A DNA stretch of 64,000 bases from NCBI GenBank assembly GCA_014529385.2, contig CM043968.1, forward strand, positions 8,846,648 through 8,910,647, in the 5' to 3' direction. The notes beneath the pieces are model-generated. The model was not told where the DNA came from. It searched no databases and was given only the letters and a program-made list of their open reading frames with translations. Of the stretch, positions 46,978 to 64,000 are shown one piece after another (positions within the stretch are counted from its first letter, which is position 1; the number at the start of each line of letters is the position of its first letter). The translations under genes and the position numbers were made by a program. Origin of the DNA: Adiantum capillus-veneris. Its lineage: Eukaryota; Streptophyta; Polypodiopsida; Polypodiales; Pteridaceae.

Positions 46978-49289
46978 TTGTACATTAGGCTCGTATCAAA
47001 ATGTTGGTGTCATGAAGTAAGGTGCCATGCATGTTGATTGACATCTAAACACCTGTATATAGTTAGCACACCTTAAATACTTCTTAGTGGGGCATCAAAT
47101 GATTTTTCATTCTTGGTGTTTCAACTCTTTTGGATTCATTTGATTTTGTTTAATATGCTATTCAAAGTAGTTGTACACATCATATTATTGAGTTCATAAA
47201 AAAACTTTAAAGCACAAGATTCTCTCCTTAATGTATAAACCAATCAACACAATTGCAATCAATGATTTTAAGGAAGAGAAGGCAAATGATTTTTCATTTT
47301 TGGTGTTCTATATGTTTGTGAATCATTGTATTTTGTTGAGTATGCTACTTGTAGTACTTGTACACATCATATTGTTGTGTCCACCAGAAAACCTTTAAAG
47401 AACAAGCTTCTCCCCACAATGTATAAATTACCTTACACAATTACAATGACAATAAGGAAGAGAAGGCAAAGCCATGATAACTTGAAAGTGCAAGGCTTTA
47501 TCCCTTTTTTTACTAGCAAAATTCACAATTTTAGTAGGTTATATAGATAAAGCCAAAAAATTACAAATTCTCGCCATGCTCATGATGAGCCATGACTCCT
47601 TAAAAGGATCAAAGATACATCAATTGAAGGTGTTGCTACGCCACACAACCCACCCTTTCACCCATGCATGTGTGTCATTGCGGCACCCATGGTTCTAGGC
47701 CACCCTTCAAGGTTTTTTTATTTTCCAATGGAGAAGTACCCTATTATCTTGGACTATGTACGAGAACTTAGCTATTTCTATGGGGCTCTCATCCTTGTCT
47801 TCCAAATGTGTTTGAAGTAGTGATATCTCATGACTTGCATAGCGATGAGTAGTTCATGGCTCTTGAACACCTTCCCTCCCATGAAGAGATTGTTCTTGAA
47901 GAGTCCTTATTTTGCAACTTCTTTTTTAGACCCATTTGCAGATGTTCCCTACAAGGCCACATATCCGCAAGCACCCCTTCAAAAGGCGAGGGAGGTCTTC
48001 ACAAGCCGTTTTGTATTGCGAGCGTCTATCTATACCAATTTATATGGCAAGAACTTCACTGCAGTGGACATGGCTCCCGAAAGTACCTTCCCATCCCATG
48101 GGGCCATTGAGGGTTCCATATTTTCTTCACGGCTATCTCCCATCTTGAGCTTGGTCAGTTTAAGCCCAACTCCTTGCTAAGCATGAAGAACCAATCCTTT
48201 GAGGCCATAAAGGTGAGGTATACATCCTTAGTTTGCAGTTTTAGGAAATGTCTATTCATTAGCCACCACCAAGCTGTCCACTTGAACTAGGATTCATAGT
48301 TCAGTAGATACCATTTGTTAGGCTACTCAAGTGCTCTATTGATCAATTCAATTTTTGTCCCATCGAGGTTGAACTGGAGACCTAGTTGCTTTGTTTCTCT
48401 CCAATAGCTCCTACTATAGTCCCAAAGTTGGCCTTCTTATTAAGCTTTTTAGCAGCTTTACTCCAAAAATGGGTAAGAAGGACGCCTCTAGCCTTGGAGG
48501 GCTAAGGTGACCAATGAGATATAGAATTGTGAAAGTACCTTGACAGCTCTCTCCATTCCATGGATTTTGTTCCTCTATTGCAATTTCTAGTGAGTTCCTC
48601 TATCATATCCCCAAGTTTTAGGACTGCCCAATGAGGGGTTGCAAGGCTTTTATCCTCAATGTATAAACTAGATTCTCTCTTATAAAATTGCGATGATTAG
48701 AAAGAATAAAAGAGAAAACCATGACATTTTCTTTGTAAATGACGATGATGATGAGAAAAACCTAGAAATGAACTATTTACCTTCTCATTATAGTGTCAAC
48801 ATTTTGCATCTATAAGGCCTACCACTACTTACTACTCTACTACTTGGTCTACTCTCTTGCTATTGGGTGGAATCTTTAGAGATTCCATTGGACGCTGCAA
48901 TCAAGGCTTGATATATACCATAAACTCATTGAATTTAACTACAAAATCAAACAAGTGAACTTGTGCATCAAGGATGGGTTTTTGCGTTGTCCACTCCAGC
49001 CCAGGTGTGTCAGTAATCCTCTCACAAACCCCAACATATTAAAATATACAATGTCTTGCTCTGTTTACCCTTGCATAACTTCTTTAACTCCTCACAACCC
49101 TCGTCTCTAGCCACTTTTCTCCATACTACTATTCAAAACTTTACTTTCTATTTCCATTTGATCCAAAGCGCGGATATAGAGTTTTCCCCAAATAAACCCC
49201 CTTCCACAAAATTTAAGGAACCTACTATCAAAAGAGTACGTGGATTACAAATGATCCTTACCATAGATTAGTTCCACCAAGGATGACAA
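46818..49289 (+). repeat. Array B, unit 5
   Basis: Begins with a short (GT)n to 46844 and an imperfect (GA)n, followed by a 50-base G tract at 46927-46976. The coding-like segment at 47830-48180 carries a set of variants (ADVPYKATYPQAPLQKA) shared with unit 10, showing exchange between non-adjacent copies. Confidence 0.92.
46927..46976. repeat. Poly-G tract, 50 bases
   Basis: Longest homopolymer in the window. Same position in the unit as the tracts at 36338, 41333 and 58782. Units 2, 4 and 10 have only short interrupted G runs there. Confidence 0.85.
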
Positions 49290-50546
49290 AGAAATTGCAA
49301 TCAATGATTTTAAGGAAGAGAAGGCAAATGATTTTTCATTTGTGGTGTTCTTTATGTCCTTATTTTCCAAGTTCTTTTTTGGACCCATTTGGAGATCTTC
49401 TTTACAAGGCCACATATCGTCAGGCACTCCTTGAAAAGGCGAGGGAGGTCTTCACAAACCCTTTTGTATTGCGAGCATCTATCTATACCAATTTCCATGG
49501 CAAGAACTTCACTCCAGTCGACATGGCTCCCCAAAGTACCTTCCCATCCCATGGGGCCATTGAGGGTTCCATATTTTCTTCACGACTGTCTCCCATCTTG
49601 AGCCTGGTCAGTTTAAGCCCGACTACTTGTTAAGTAGGAGGAACCGATCCTTTGAGGCCATAAAGGTGAGGTATACATCCTTAGTTTGCAGTTTTAGGAA
49701 ATGTCTATTCATTAGCCACCGCCAAGTTGTCCACTTGAACTTGGATTCATAGTTCAGTAGATACCATTTGTTAGGCTACTCAAGGGCTCTACTGATCATT
49801 TAACTTTTTGTCCCATCGAGGTTAAACTGGAGAGCTAGTTGCTTTGTTCCTCTCAAGTAGCTCCTACTATAGTCCCAAAGTTGGCCTTCTTATTAAGCTT
49901 TTTAGCAACTTTACTCCAAAAATGGGTAAGAAGGACGCCTCTAGCCTTGGAGGGCCAAGGTGACCAATGAGATATAGAATTGTGAAAGTACCTTGACAGC
50001 TCTCTCCATTCCATGGATTTTGTTGCTGTGTTGCAATTTTTAGTGAGCTCCTTTGTCGTATCCCCAAGTTTTAGGACTGCCCAATGAGGGGTTGCAAGGC
50101 TTTTATCCTCAATGTATAAACTAGATTCTCTCGTAGAAAATTGTGATGATTAGAAAGAAAAAAAGAGAAAACCATGACATTTGCTTTGTAAATGGCAATG
50201 ATGATGAGACAAACCTACAAATCAACTATTTACCTTCTCATTATAGTGTCAACATTTTGCATCTTTGAGAAGGCCTACTACTACTTACTACTCTACTTCT
50301 TGGTCTACTCTCTTGCCATTAGGTGGAATCTTTAGAGATTCCACTAGACGCTGCACTCGAGGCATGATATATACCATAAACTCATTGAATTTAACTACAA
50401 AGTCAAACAAGTGAACTTGTGCATCAAGGATGGGTTTTTGCGTTGTCCACTGCATCAAAGGTGTTTCGGTAATCCTCTCACAAACCCAACCATATTATAA
50501 CATACAATGTCTTGCTCTGTTTACCCTTGCATAACTTCTTTAACTC
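49290..50546 (+). repeat. Array B, unit 6 (short, doubly deleted)
   Basis: Starts at the deletion junction GACAAAGAA|ATTGCAATCAATG, lacking the GT/GA/G block. A second deletion joins GTTCTTTATG to TCCTTATTTTCC, removing the front of the coding-like segment. The unit ends at TTCTTTAACTC, where the next copy starts abruptly. Confidence 0.9.
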
Positions 50547-52015
50547 TTCATGACTTGCATAGCGATGAGCAGTTCATGGCTCTTGAGCACCTTCCCTCCC
50601 ATGAAGAGATTGTTCTTGAAGCGTCCTTATTTTCCAAGTGCTTTTTTGGACCCATTTGCAGATCTTCCCTACAAGGCCACATATCGTCAGGCACTCCTTG
50701 AAAAGGCGAGGAAGGTCTTCACAAACCCTTTTGTATTGCGAGCATCTATCTATACCAATTCCATGGCAAGAACTTCACTCAAGTCGACATGGCTCCCCAA
50801 AGTACCTTCCCATCCCATGGGGCCATTGAGGGTTCCATATTTTCTTCACGACTGTCTCCCATCTTGAGCCTGGTCAGTTTAAGCCCTACTACTTGTGAAG
50901 TAGGAGGAACCGATCCTTTGAGGCCATAAAGGTGAGGTATACATCCTTAGTTTGCAGTTTTAGGAAATGTCTATTCATTAGCCACTGCCAAGCTGTCCAC
51001 TTGAACTTGGATTCATAGTTCAGTAGATACCATTTGTTAGGCTACTCAAGGGCTCTACTGATCAGTTAACTTTTTGTCCAATCGAGGTTGAACTGGAGAG
51101 CTAGTTGCTTTGTTCCTCTCCAGCAGGTCCTACTACAGTCCCAATGTTGGCCTTCTTATTAAGATTTATAGCAACTTTACTCCAAAAATGGGTAAGAAGG
51201 ACGCCTCTAGCCTTGGAGGGCCAAGGTGACCAATGAGATATAGAATTGTGAAAGTACCTTGACAGCTCTCTCCATACCATGCATTTTGTTGCTCTATTGC
51301 AATTTTTAGTGAGCTCCTCTATCGTATCCCCAAGTTTTAGGACCGCCCAATGATGGGTTGCAAGGCTTTTATCCTCAATGTATAAACTAGATTCTCTCTT
51401 ATAAAATTGCGATGATTAGAAAGAATAAAATAGAAAACCATGACATTTGCTTTGTAAATGGCAATGATCATGAGACAAACGTAGAAATGAACTATTTACC
51501 TTCTCATTATAGTGTCACCATTTTGCATCTTTGAGAAGGCCTACTAATACTTACTACTCTACTACTTGGTCCACTCTCTTGCCATTAGGTGGAATCTTTA
51601 GAGATTCCACTAGACGCTGCACTCGAAACATGATATATACCATAAACTCACTGAATTTAACTACAAAGTCAAACAAGTGAACTTGTGCATCAAGGATGGG
51701 TTTTTGCGCTGTCCACTGCACCCAAGGTGTGTCGGTAATCCTCTCACAAACCCCAACATATTAAAACATACAATGTCTTGCTCTGTTTACCCTTGCATAA
51801 CTTCTTTAACTCCTCACATCCCTCGTCTCTTGCCACTTTTCTCCATACTACTATGCAAAAATTTACTTTCATTTTCCATTTGATCCAAAGGGGGGATTTA
51901 GAGTTTCCCCCAAATAAACCCCCTTCCACATAATTTAAAGAACCTACTATCAAAAGAGTACGTGGATTACAAATCATCCATACCATAGATTACTTTCCAC
52001 CACGGATGACAAAGA
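50547..52015 (+). repeat. Array B, unit 7 (5' truncated)
   Basis: Starts inside the unit at TTCATGACTTGCATAGCG, so about 1 kb of the front is missing. One base is lost in the coding-like segment at about 50,760 (CAATTCCATGGC versus CAATTTCCATGGC), which shifts its frame. Confidence 0.9.
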
Positions 52016-54051
52016 AATTGCAATCAATGATTTTAAGGAAGAGAAGGCAAATGATTTTTCATTTTTGGTGTTCTATATGTTTGTGAATCATTGTATTTTG
52101 TTGAGTATGCTACTCGTAGTACTTGTACACATCATATTGTTGTGTCCACCAGAAAACCTTTAAAGAACAAGCTTCTCCCCTCAATGTATAAATCAACTTT
52201 CACAATTACAATGACAATAAGGAAGAGAAGGCAAAGTCATGATAATTTGCAAGTGCAAGGCTTTATCCCTTTTTTTAATAGCAAAATTCACAATGGTGAG
52301 TAGGTTATATCGATAAAGCCAAAAAATTACAAATTCTCGCCATGCTCGTGATGAGCCATGGCTCCTTAAAAGGATCAAAGATACATCAGTTGAAGGTGTT
52401 TCTACCCCACACAACCCACCCTTTCACCCATGCAAGTGTGTCATTGCGGCACCCATGGTTCTAGGCCACCCTTCAAGGTTTTTTTGTTTTCCAATGGAGA
52501 AGTACCCTATTATCTTGGACTACCTACGAGAACTTAGCTATTTCTATGGAGCTCTCATCCTTGCCTTCCAAATGTGTTTGAGGTAGTGATATCTCATGAC
52601 TTGCATAGGGATGAGCAGTTGATGGCTCTTGAACACCTTGCATCCGATGAAGAGATTGTTCTTGAAGAGTCCTTTTTTTCCAAGTTCTTTTTTGGACCCA
52701 TTTGCAGATTTTCCCTACAAGGCAACATATCGTTAGGCACTCCTTGAAAAGGCGAGGGAGGTCTTCACAAGCCATTTTGTATAGTGAGCATCTATCTATA
52801 CCAATTTCCATGGCAAGAACTTCACTCCAATCGGTATTGCTCCCCAAAGTACCTTCCCATCCCATGGGGCCATTGAGGGTTCCATATTTTCTTAGCGACT
52901 GTCTCCCATTTTGAGCCTGGTCAGTTTAAGCCAAACTACTTGTTAAGCAGGAAGAACCAATCCTTTGAGGCCATAAAGGTGAGGTATACATCCTTAGTTT
53001 GCAGTTTTAGGAAATGTCTATTCATTAGCCACCGCCAATCTGTCCACTTGAACTTGGATTCATAGTTCAATAGATACCATTTGTTAGGCTACTCAAGCGC
53101 TCTACTGATCAGTTAACTTTTTGTCCCATCGAGGTTGAACTGGAGAGCTAGTGGCTTTGTTCCTCTCCAGCAGCTCCTACTATAGTCCCAAAGTTGGCCT
53201 TCTTATTAATCTTTTTAGCAACTTTAATCCAAAAATGGGTAAGAAGGATGCCTCTAGCCTTGGAGCGCCAAGGTGATGAATGAGATATAGAATTGTGAAA
53301 GTACGTTGACAGCTCTCTCCATTCCATGGATTTTGTTGCAATTTCTAGTGAACTCCTCTCTCGTATCCCCACGTTTTAGGAATACCCAACGAGGGGTTGC
53401 AAGGCTTTTATCCTCAATGTATAAACTAGATGCTCTCTTATAAAATTGCGATGATTAGAAAGAATAAAAGAGAAAACCATGACATTTTCTTTGTAAATGG
53501 CAATGATCATGAGACAAACCTAGAAATGCACTATTTACCTTCTCATTATAGTGTCAACATTTTTTATCTTTGAGAATGCCTACTACTACTTACTACTCTA
53601 CTACTTGGTCTACTCTCTTGTTATTAGGTGGAAACTTTAGAGATTCCACTAGACACTGCACTCGAAACATGATATATACCATAAACTCATTGAATTTAAC
53701 TACAAAGTCAAACAAGTGAACTTGTGCATCAAGGATGGGTTTTTGCGCTGTCCACTGCACCCAAGGTGTGTCGGTAATCCCCTCACAAACCCCAACATAT
53801 TAAAACATACAATGTCTTGCTCTGTTTACCCTTGCATAACTTCTTTAACTCCTCACATCCGTCGTCTCTTGCCACTTTTCTCCATACTACTATTCAAAAC
53901 TTTACTTTCTATTTCCTTTTGATCCAAAGGGGGGATATAGTGTTTCCCCCAAATAAATCCCCTTCCTCAAAATTTAAAGAACCTACTATCAAAAGAGTAC
54001 GTGGATTACAAATGATCCTTACCATAGATTACTTCCACCAAGGATGACAAT
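52016..54051 (+). repeat. Array B, unit 8 (short type)
   Basis: Begins with the same GACAAAGAA|ATTGCAATCAATG junction as unit 6, about 2.04 kb long. The coding-like segment is broken by stops (CGTTAGGCAC near 52,732, ATAGTGAGC near 52,783 and CTTAGCGACT near 52,892). Confidence 0.92.
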
Positions 54052-58679
<4,628 letters not shown>

Positions 58680-58680
58680 T

Positions 58681-58742
<62 letters not shown>

Positions 58743-58778
58743 TACCTATTGTATTTTGTTTTCGGGAAGAAGAGGGGG

Positions 58779-58814
<36 letters not shown>

Positions 58815-59979
58815 GTACATTAGGCTGGTATTAAAACGTTGGGGTCATGAAGTAAGGTGCCATGCATGTTGATTGAGATCTAAACACGTGTATATAGTTA
58901 GCACACCTTAAATACTTCTTAGTGGGGCATCAAATGATTTTTCATTCTTGGTGTTTCAACTCTTATTGATTCATTTGATTTTGATTAGTATGCTACTCAA
59001 AGCAGTTGTACACATTTTATTATTGAGTTCATCAGAAAACTTTAAAGCACGAGCTTCTCTCCTTAATGTATAAACCAACGAACACAATTGCAATCAATGA
59101 TTTTAAGGAAGAGAAGGCAAATGATTTTTCATTTTTGGTGTTCTATATGTTTGTGAATCATTGTATTTTGTTGAGTATGCTACTCGTAGTACTTGTACAC
59201 ATCATATTGTTGTGTCCACCAGAAAACCTTTAAAGAACAAGCTTCTCCCCTCAATGTATAAATCAACTTACACAATTACAATGGCAATAAGGAAGAGAAG
59301 GTGAAGTCATGGTAATTTTCAAGTGCAAGGCTTTATCCCTTTTTTTAATAGAAAAATTCACAATGGTGAGCTGGTTATATTGATAAAGCCAAAAAAATAC
59401 AAATTCTCGCCATGCTCGTGATGAGCCATGACTTCTTAAAAGGATCAAAGATGCATAAGTTGAAGGTGTTGCTACCCCACACAACCCACCCTTTCACCCA
59501 TGCAAGTGTGTCATTGTGGCACCCATGGTTCTAGGCCACCCTTCAAGGGTTTTTTGTTTTCCAATGGAGAAGTACCGTATTATCTTGGACTATCTACAAG
59601 AACTTAGCTATTTCTATGGAGCTCTCATCCTTGCCTTCCAAATGTGTTTGAAGTAGTGATATCTCATGACTTGCATAGCGATGAGCAGTGTATGGCTCTT
59701 GAACACCTTCCCTCCCATGAAGAGATTGTTCTTGAAGAGTCCTTATTTTCCAAGTTCTTTTTTGGACCCATTTGCAGATCGTCCCTACAAGGCCACATAT
59801 CGTCAGGCACTCCTTGAAAAGGAGAGGGAGGTCTTCACAAGCCGTTTTGTATTGCGAGCATCTATCTATACCAATTTCCATGGCAGGATCTTCACTCTAG
59901 TTGACATGGCTACCCAAAGTACCTTCCCATCCCATGGGGCCATTGAGGGTTCCATATTTTCTTCACGACTGTCTCCCAT
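58680..59979 (+). repeat. Array B, unit 11 (3' truncated)
   Basis: Full-type start with (GT)n, (GA)n to 58738 and a G tract (58774-58812 with one A). It is cut at GACTGTCTCCCATG in the coding-like segment (about 59,979), after which unrelated sequence starts. Confidence 0.93.
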
Positions 59980-59999
59980 GTGCCAATGGTGGACTGATG

Positions 60000-60135
60000 A
60001 CATTGAACGCGGACCAGCTTTATGTTTTAACGCAAAGGAATGAGGATTGCCCCTAGGCTAGGCTTGATGCAGTTGTGATCGATGGGGACCAACATCAGGC
60101 GAATGTCTTACCACTAGAGCTCAATTCCTCCTAGC
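60000..60135 (-). mobile_element. Possible tRNA-derived SINE fragment
   Basis: On the minus strand, GAGCTCTAGTGGTAAGAC (about 60,120-60,100) resembles a Pol III box A as found in plant SINE heads. A box B is not clear; GGTCCCCATCGATCAC is only a weak candidate. No poly(A) or poly(T) tail or target duplication was established. It lies exactly at the edge of the array B break. Confidence 0.25.
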
Positions 60136-61285
60136 GTCATTCCATCCCACAACAGCATGCACAACTGATAATGAAGGTTCGTTGAAGATGGTCTCATAGG
60201 GGCAGCGCCGGCCAGCTGAAAGACTAGTATATTCATGAGGACTTCGAGGAGGATGGAGGCGATGAGATGGAGGGGTGGAAAGCTAGCAACCTGCACTTAG
60301 CGATGCATTAGAGAGAGGCCGATGAGAGTTCAAGAGTCGAGGTTATGGGGAAGAGCAGGTGTCAGGCACCTCTATACGTGTGTGAGTGTGTCATGTCACT
60401 TTGCATGCCAATATGAGCCGGCTGGAGCATCCCAAGTATGAGAGAGAGAAAGAGAAGAGGAGAGAGAAGACCTTGCTATCATATATAGTCTATCTCCCTA
60501 TATAGATGCATGCCTGCCATCTTGTGCTAATTGTTCCGCGGCCCTGCCATAACATACAAGGTTTCCAAACTACTGCGAGCTAGGTTTCCTCTATAGTTTG
60601 CAAAATCATTGCCTCGATGCAATGATTTTCGGGTACATCTCCTTTCAAACTACTGTGAGCTAGGGTTTGACTACATCTATTTGTGTTAACAACTCAAAGG
60701 CACAATATACGCGGGAGGTAATCCAAGTCAGGAACCTCATGTGCTAATGGCCGAGAGTTTTGGGCATGAAGCACGAGACACACGCGCACACAGTACGGCA
60801 ATACAGCGCAAGACCACTACGTCTAGAAGCTCATTTAAGTGTCAAATTGGACACTGGGGCTAGCTAGCTTTCTCAAAGGAGGAGATTAATGTGTGGCGAA
60901 GTGTGTCCGTGAGAGCGAGAGAGGGGGGACAGGGGGAGGGGGGGCCTTACAGGAAGATCATCCAAGGCCCCAATTGGCGCCAGCTTCTGAGACTTTTAGA
61001 GTGTGTGATAGAGAGAAGCCATGTGAGTGAGCAAGAGACACAACACTAAACTCGGCCTTTGATGCGTTAGGTCTGAGATGAGAGAGGGAGAAATGTAACT
61101 GGCTAGACTTGCTCATTGCCTGCTTTTGTGGAACTCTAGAAGGAGGTGGAGATGAAGGGATTGTTGAACAAGGGCGTCGGTGTATCAGGGTCATTCTTGA
61201 CGTGCGATCAGAAAGGCTCAATTTTTGAGAAGGGATTCCTTGGTTGTGAGCGCGCTATTGTGGAAGACGAACGCCTCCCCCCCCC

Positions 61286-61286
<1 letters not shown>

Positions 61287-61317
<31 letters not shown>
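61287..61317. repeat. (TC)n(AC)n microsatellite
   Basis: CCCCCCC, then about 7 TC units, then about 9 AC units. Confidence 0.9.
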
Positions 61318-63396
61318 GACGCACGCGTGCAAACTCTTCATCTTTGTTCTTGCCAAAATAAGATGGGGCCAAGGTGATTGCAAAGGCGTTGCATGCAAGT
61401 GGTGATTATCACTCATGTCAGGAGTACTTTATGATCTTCATCACCTCCCCTGCTCTTGGCAAGAAGTCCTCGTGACAAGGGCCTCTTTTTTTGTAACTCA
61501 CCATGAAAACTCTGAAAGAGTCCGTAGTCCTTAGTAAATTATCACAAAGAGTTTGCGTCGATGTGAAGTCGTTTAGAGATTTTTTTAAAGGATTCTGTTT
61601 ATATATGATCGCTAGTCAAAATGACGCTAGTTGACCTTCTTGCCTCAAGTGTGTCTCCAACAAGCTTTTAGCCTTTCCTTGCACAACCAAATCCAATGAA
61701 GATGGACCTCATATTTTCCTTTCTTACCAACACTTTTGTGTCAAAGTTGCTGGTGGTAGTAGCCAATAACCCAGTGAGCCCTCGGAGGGGGGGTACCCTG
61801 TGGCCCGTTGGGTGCTTATGTAGGTGAGCACTAGGATTTCACTTTGTTCAGATTCTGTAAAATAGATCACCACTTAATAGGGGAGGGAAAACTTCATAAG
61901 GTAGTGGAGAGGCTCCAACATGAGTAGAACGGACTGGTTAAAAGGAAGCCGCAGGATCAGAGCTAAGCTGTTACGCACATCGGGGGTCTCAATCTTGTAA
62001 GATTCTCACAAGAAGGGAGGGGAAGATTTTTAAGCCCTCTGGGAACGAAAAATTATCCCATAGTTGCGAAGGTAGAGATGTTGAAGACGGTGAATCTGTT
62101 TATCAAAATACCATGGATGCTATTGCATTCAACTCATTGAAATTGTTGATCCCACGCATTGCATGTGGGCTTGTGTTGCTACTGAAGGAGAGCCTCTTTT
62201 TCCACATATCAAATCCTTCATATGGCAATTAAAAACAAATGTGGTGCTCTTCCATTTCTTCAAGTTGGGTTGCTGCCGACTATGTGCATTGGCAGACGAA
62301 ATGATGCGACAATCACCTTACATTAGGGTAGGATATTTTTAAATTAATCAAAGCATAATTGAGAGAGAGGGGGGAGGGGGGGGGGGGAGGACGAAGAGAG
62401 ATGAAAAGTTTAAATGCTATAATAACAAGATCAAGAGAGCTAAGAAATGGAACCAACATCGTAAAACTTTGCATCATTTCATTATTACATTCCATTTTGA
62501 AGACAATTGTGTTACCTATGTGCACATAGACTTGTGAGATTCTATGTAGAAGTGTATATTTCTTTTGGCTACTATTGCATTTGCTCAAAAGGAGTTTGAC
62601 TACAACCAAGTGTTCAACAAAAAAGTCTTTTCTAAAAATACAAAGCTCCCTTTAATGAAATTTATAAAAGACTTGAAATTTAAGGATTTCTTTAATGCTT
62701 TCACACTATTCTTTTCAAGTATGTGATGCGAAGGATATTTTCCTTTTCCTCTGGGTTTCTCAATTGTCATGATTATACATTAAAAGGCCTTTTTTGGGAG
62801 CTAGACAAAATGGAGCCACTCACCAAAAACATTTATCTCCAATTTCAATAAGATACAATCTAGAGCCAAAGATTGCAAATACACAATGTTCATATTCACT
62901 CCAACCTACCAATAAGATCTACCAAATCTACTTCTTCTATGAATTCCCTAAACTAAGCATCTCTTGACATCATTTTTTGTAAAATAAGCCTCTCTCCTAC
63001 AAGCACTTGCCATAATATTATGTATTGAGAAACCCTCCTCCCCCCTCCACAACATTACCTGCACATGCACACGCACACACTCAAACACACGCGCACACAC
63101 ACACACACAAACGTTTTTGCTTCTCCAAGAATCTATCATGGCTTGACTATTGATGACCATTAGCTTTGATTTGGAGAAGGGAGCATAACCTTGGATAATC
63201 ACGGAGTTAATATACGGGTGGATGATTAAAGTTTCTGAAAGGAATGCTTGAGGTGTTAAGAGACAATGATAGGTAGATTGAAATATGTAATTTGATTCTA
63301 AATGTTTCTATTATGATTTCAGCTAAATGTATCTTGTGGGATTTCGCTCGTTTTTATGACTACTCGGAAAGGTTTGCTTGGAGTTTGAAATTCCTC

Positions 63397-64000
63397 ATAG
63401 TACTTGTACACATCATATTGTTGTGTCCACCAGAAAACCTTTAAAGAACAAGCTTCTCCCCTCAATGTATAAATCAACTTACGCAATTACAATGACAATA
63501 AGGAAGAGAAGGCAAAGTCATGATAATTTGCAAGTGCAAGGCTTTATCCCTTTTTTAATAGCAAGATTCACAATGGTGAAAAGGTTATATTGATAAAGCC
63601 AAAAAAGTACAAATTCTGGCCATGCCCGTGATGAGCCATGACTCCTTAAAAGAATCAAAGATACATCAGTTGAAGGTGTTGCTACCCCACACAACACACC
63701 CTTTCACCCATGCAAGTGTGTCATTGCGGCACCCATATTTCTAGGCCACCCTTCAAGGTTTTTTTGTTTTCCAATGGAGAAGTACCCTATTATCTTGGAC
63801 TATCTATGAGAACTTAGCTATTTCTATGGAGCTCTCATCCTTTCCTTCCAAATGTGTTTGAAGTAGTGATATCTCATGACTTGCATAGCGATGAGCACTT
63901 CATGGCTCTTGAACACCTTCCCTCCCATGAAGAGATTGTTCTTGAAGAGTCCTTCTTTTCCAAGTTCTTTTTTGGACCCATTTGCAATTCTTCCCTACAA
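63397..64000 (+). repeat. Array B, unit 12 (partial, runs off window)
   Basis: Array B sequence resumes at CTCATAGTACTTGTACACATC, the second internal direct repeat of the unit, and continues into the coding-like segment (from about 63,880) to the window edge. It closely matches units 8-11. Confidence 0.93.

Larger units (their letters stand above)
59980..63396. other. Non-array segment interrupting array B
   Basis: About 3.4 kb with no similarity to either array. It contains a possible SINE-like stretch, (GA)-rich and (CA)-rich patches (60,440-60,470, 61,287-61,317, 63,069-63,109) and G-rich runs near 60,920 and 62,370. Open frames of 60-98 codons are present, but none has recognisable motifs, so no gene is called. 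Array B resumes after it at an earlier phase of the unit. Confidence 0.75.

Noticed and set aside
60040-60130. A complete tRNA gene
   Set aside because: A box A-like GAGCTCTAGTGGTAAGAC exists on the minus strand, but no matching box B, anticodon arm or acceptor stem could be assembled.

Overview
This window looks like nuclear DNA of a land plant, most likely a seed plant with a large repeat-rich genome. The evidence is a spliced DUF1421/FLOE-family gene remnant, Ty1/copia and plant-type LINE fragments with a DUF4283 ORF1, a Mutator-type MITE, and very long dinucleotide tracts. I could not narrow the species. I see no convincing intact protein-coding gene. The protein-like signals are broken relics, and most open frames are short and sit inside repeats.

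Layout. (1) 1-4.7 kb is AT-rich intergenic DNA with a decayed copia reverse-transcriptase relic (about 1.54-1.96 kb), two small tandem duplications, and a 433-bp MITE (3917-4349) with about 50-bp terminal inverted repeats and a perfect 9-bp target-site duplication. (2) 4.70-6.24 kb, minus strand, is a FLOE2/FLOE3-like gene remnant. It keeps the predicted coiled coil, one 97-bp intron, a Q/P/S-rich stretch and the C-terminal UBA-like DUF1421 domain, but has an early stop and several frame changes. (3) 6.7-7.95 kb is the 3' half of a degenerate Ty1/copia element, with a polypurine tract and LTR edge near 7947, followed by microsatellite-rich DNA. (4) 10.67-12.55 kb, minus strand, is a LINE: ORF1 (DUF4283 and a damaged zinc knuckle) overlaps ORF2 (APE-type endonuclease) by ATGA, and the reverse transcriptase is missing.

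(5) 13.32-36.3 kb is array A: seven tandem copies of a roughly 3.5-kb unit. Each unit carries (CA)n tracts, usually a TATA-like motif, and about 0.9 kb downstream a conserved 115-nt imperfect foldback that resembles a plant small-RNA precursor. (6) 36.3-59.98 kb is array B: eleven copies of a different unit, 2.5 kb in the long form and about 2.05 kb in the short form. Long units carry a composite (GT)n(GA)n block, often followed by a poly-G tract of up to 50 G. (7) 59.98-63.39 kb is unrelated sequence that interrupts array B, which resumes out of phase at about 63.39 kb and runs off the window.

The most interesting items are the two back-to-back macrosatellite-like arrays, whose junctions often fall at microsatellites; the seven-fold tandem series of foldbacks with an upstream TATA-like motif, a candidate proto-MIR or siRNA cluster; and the FLOE-like pseudogene. 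Functional claims about the arrays are inference. The repeats, junctions, TIR/TSD and motifs are directly visible.
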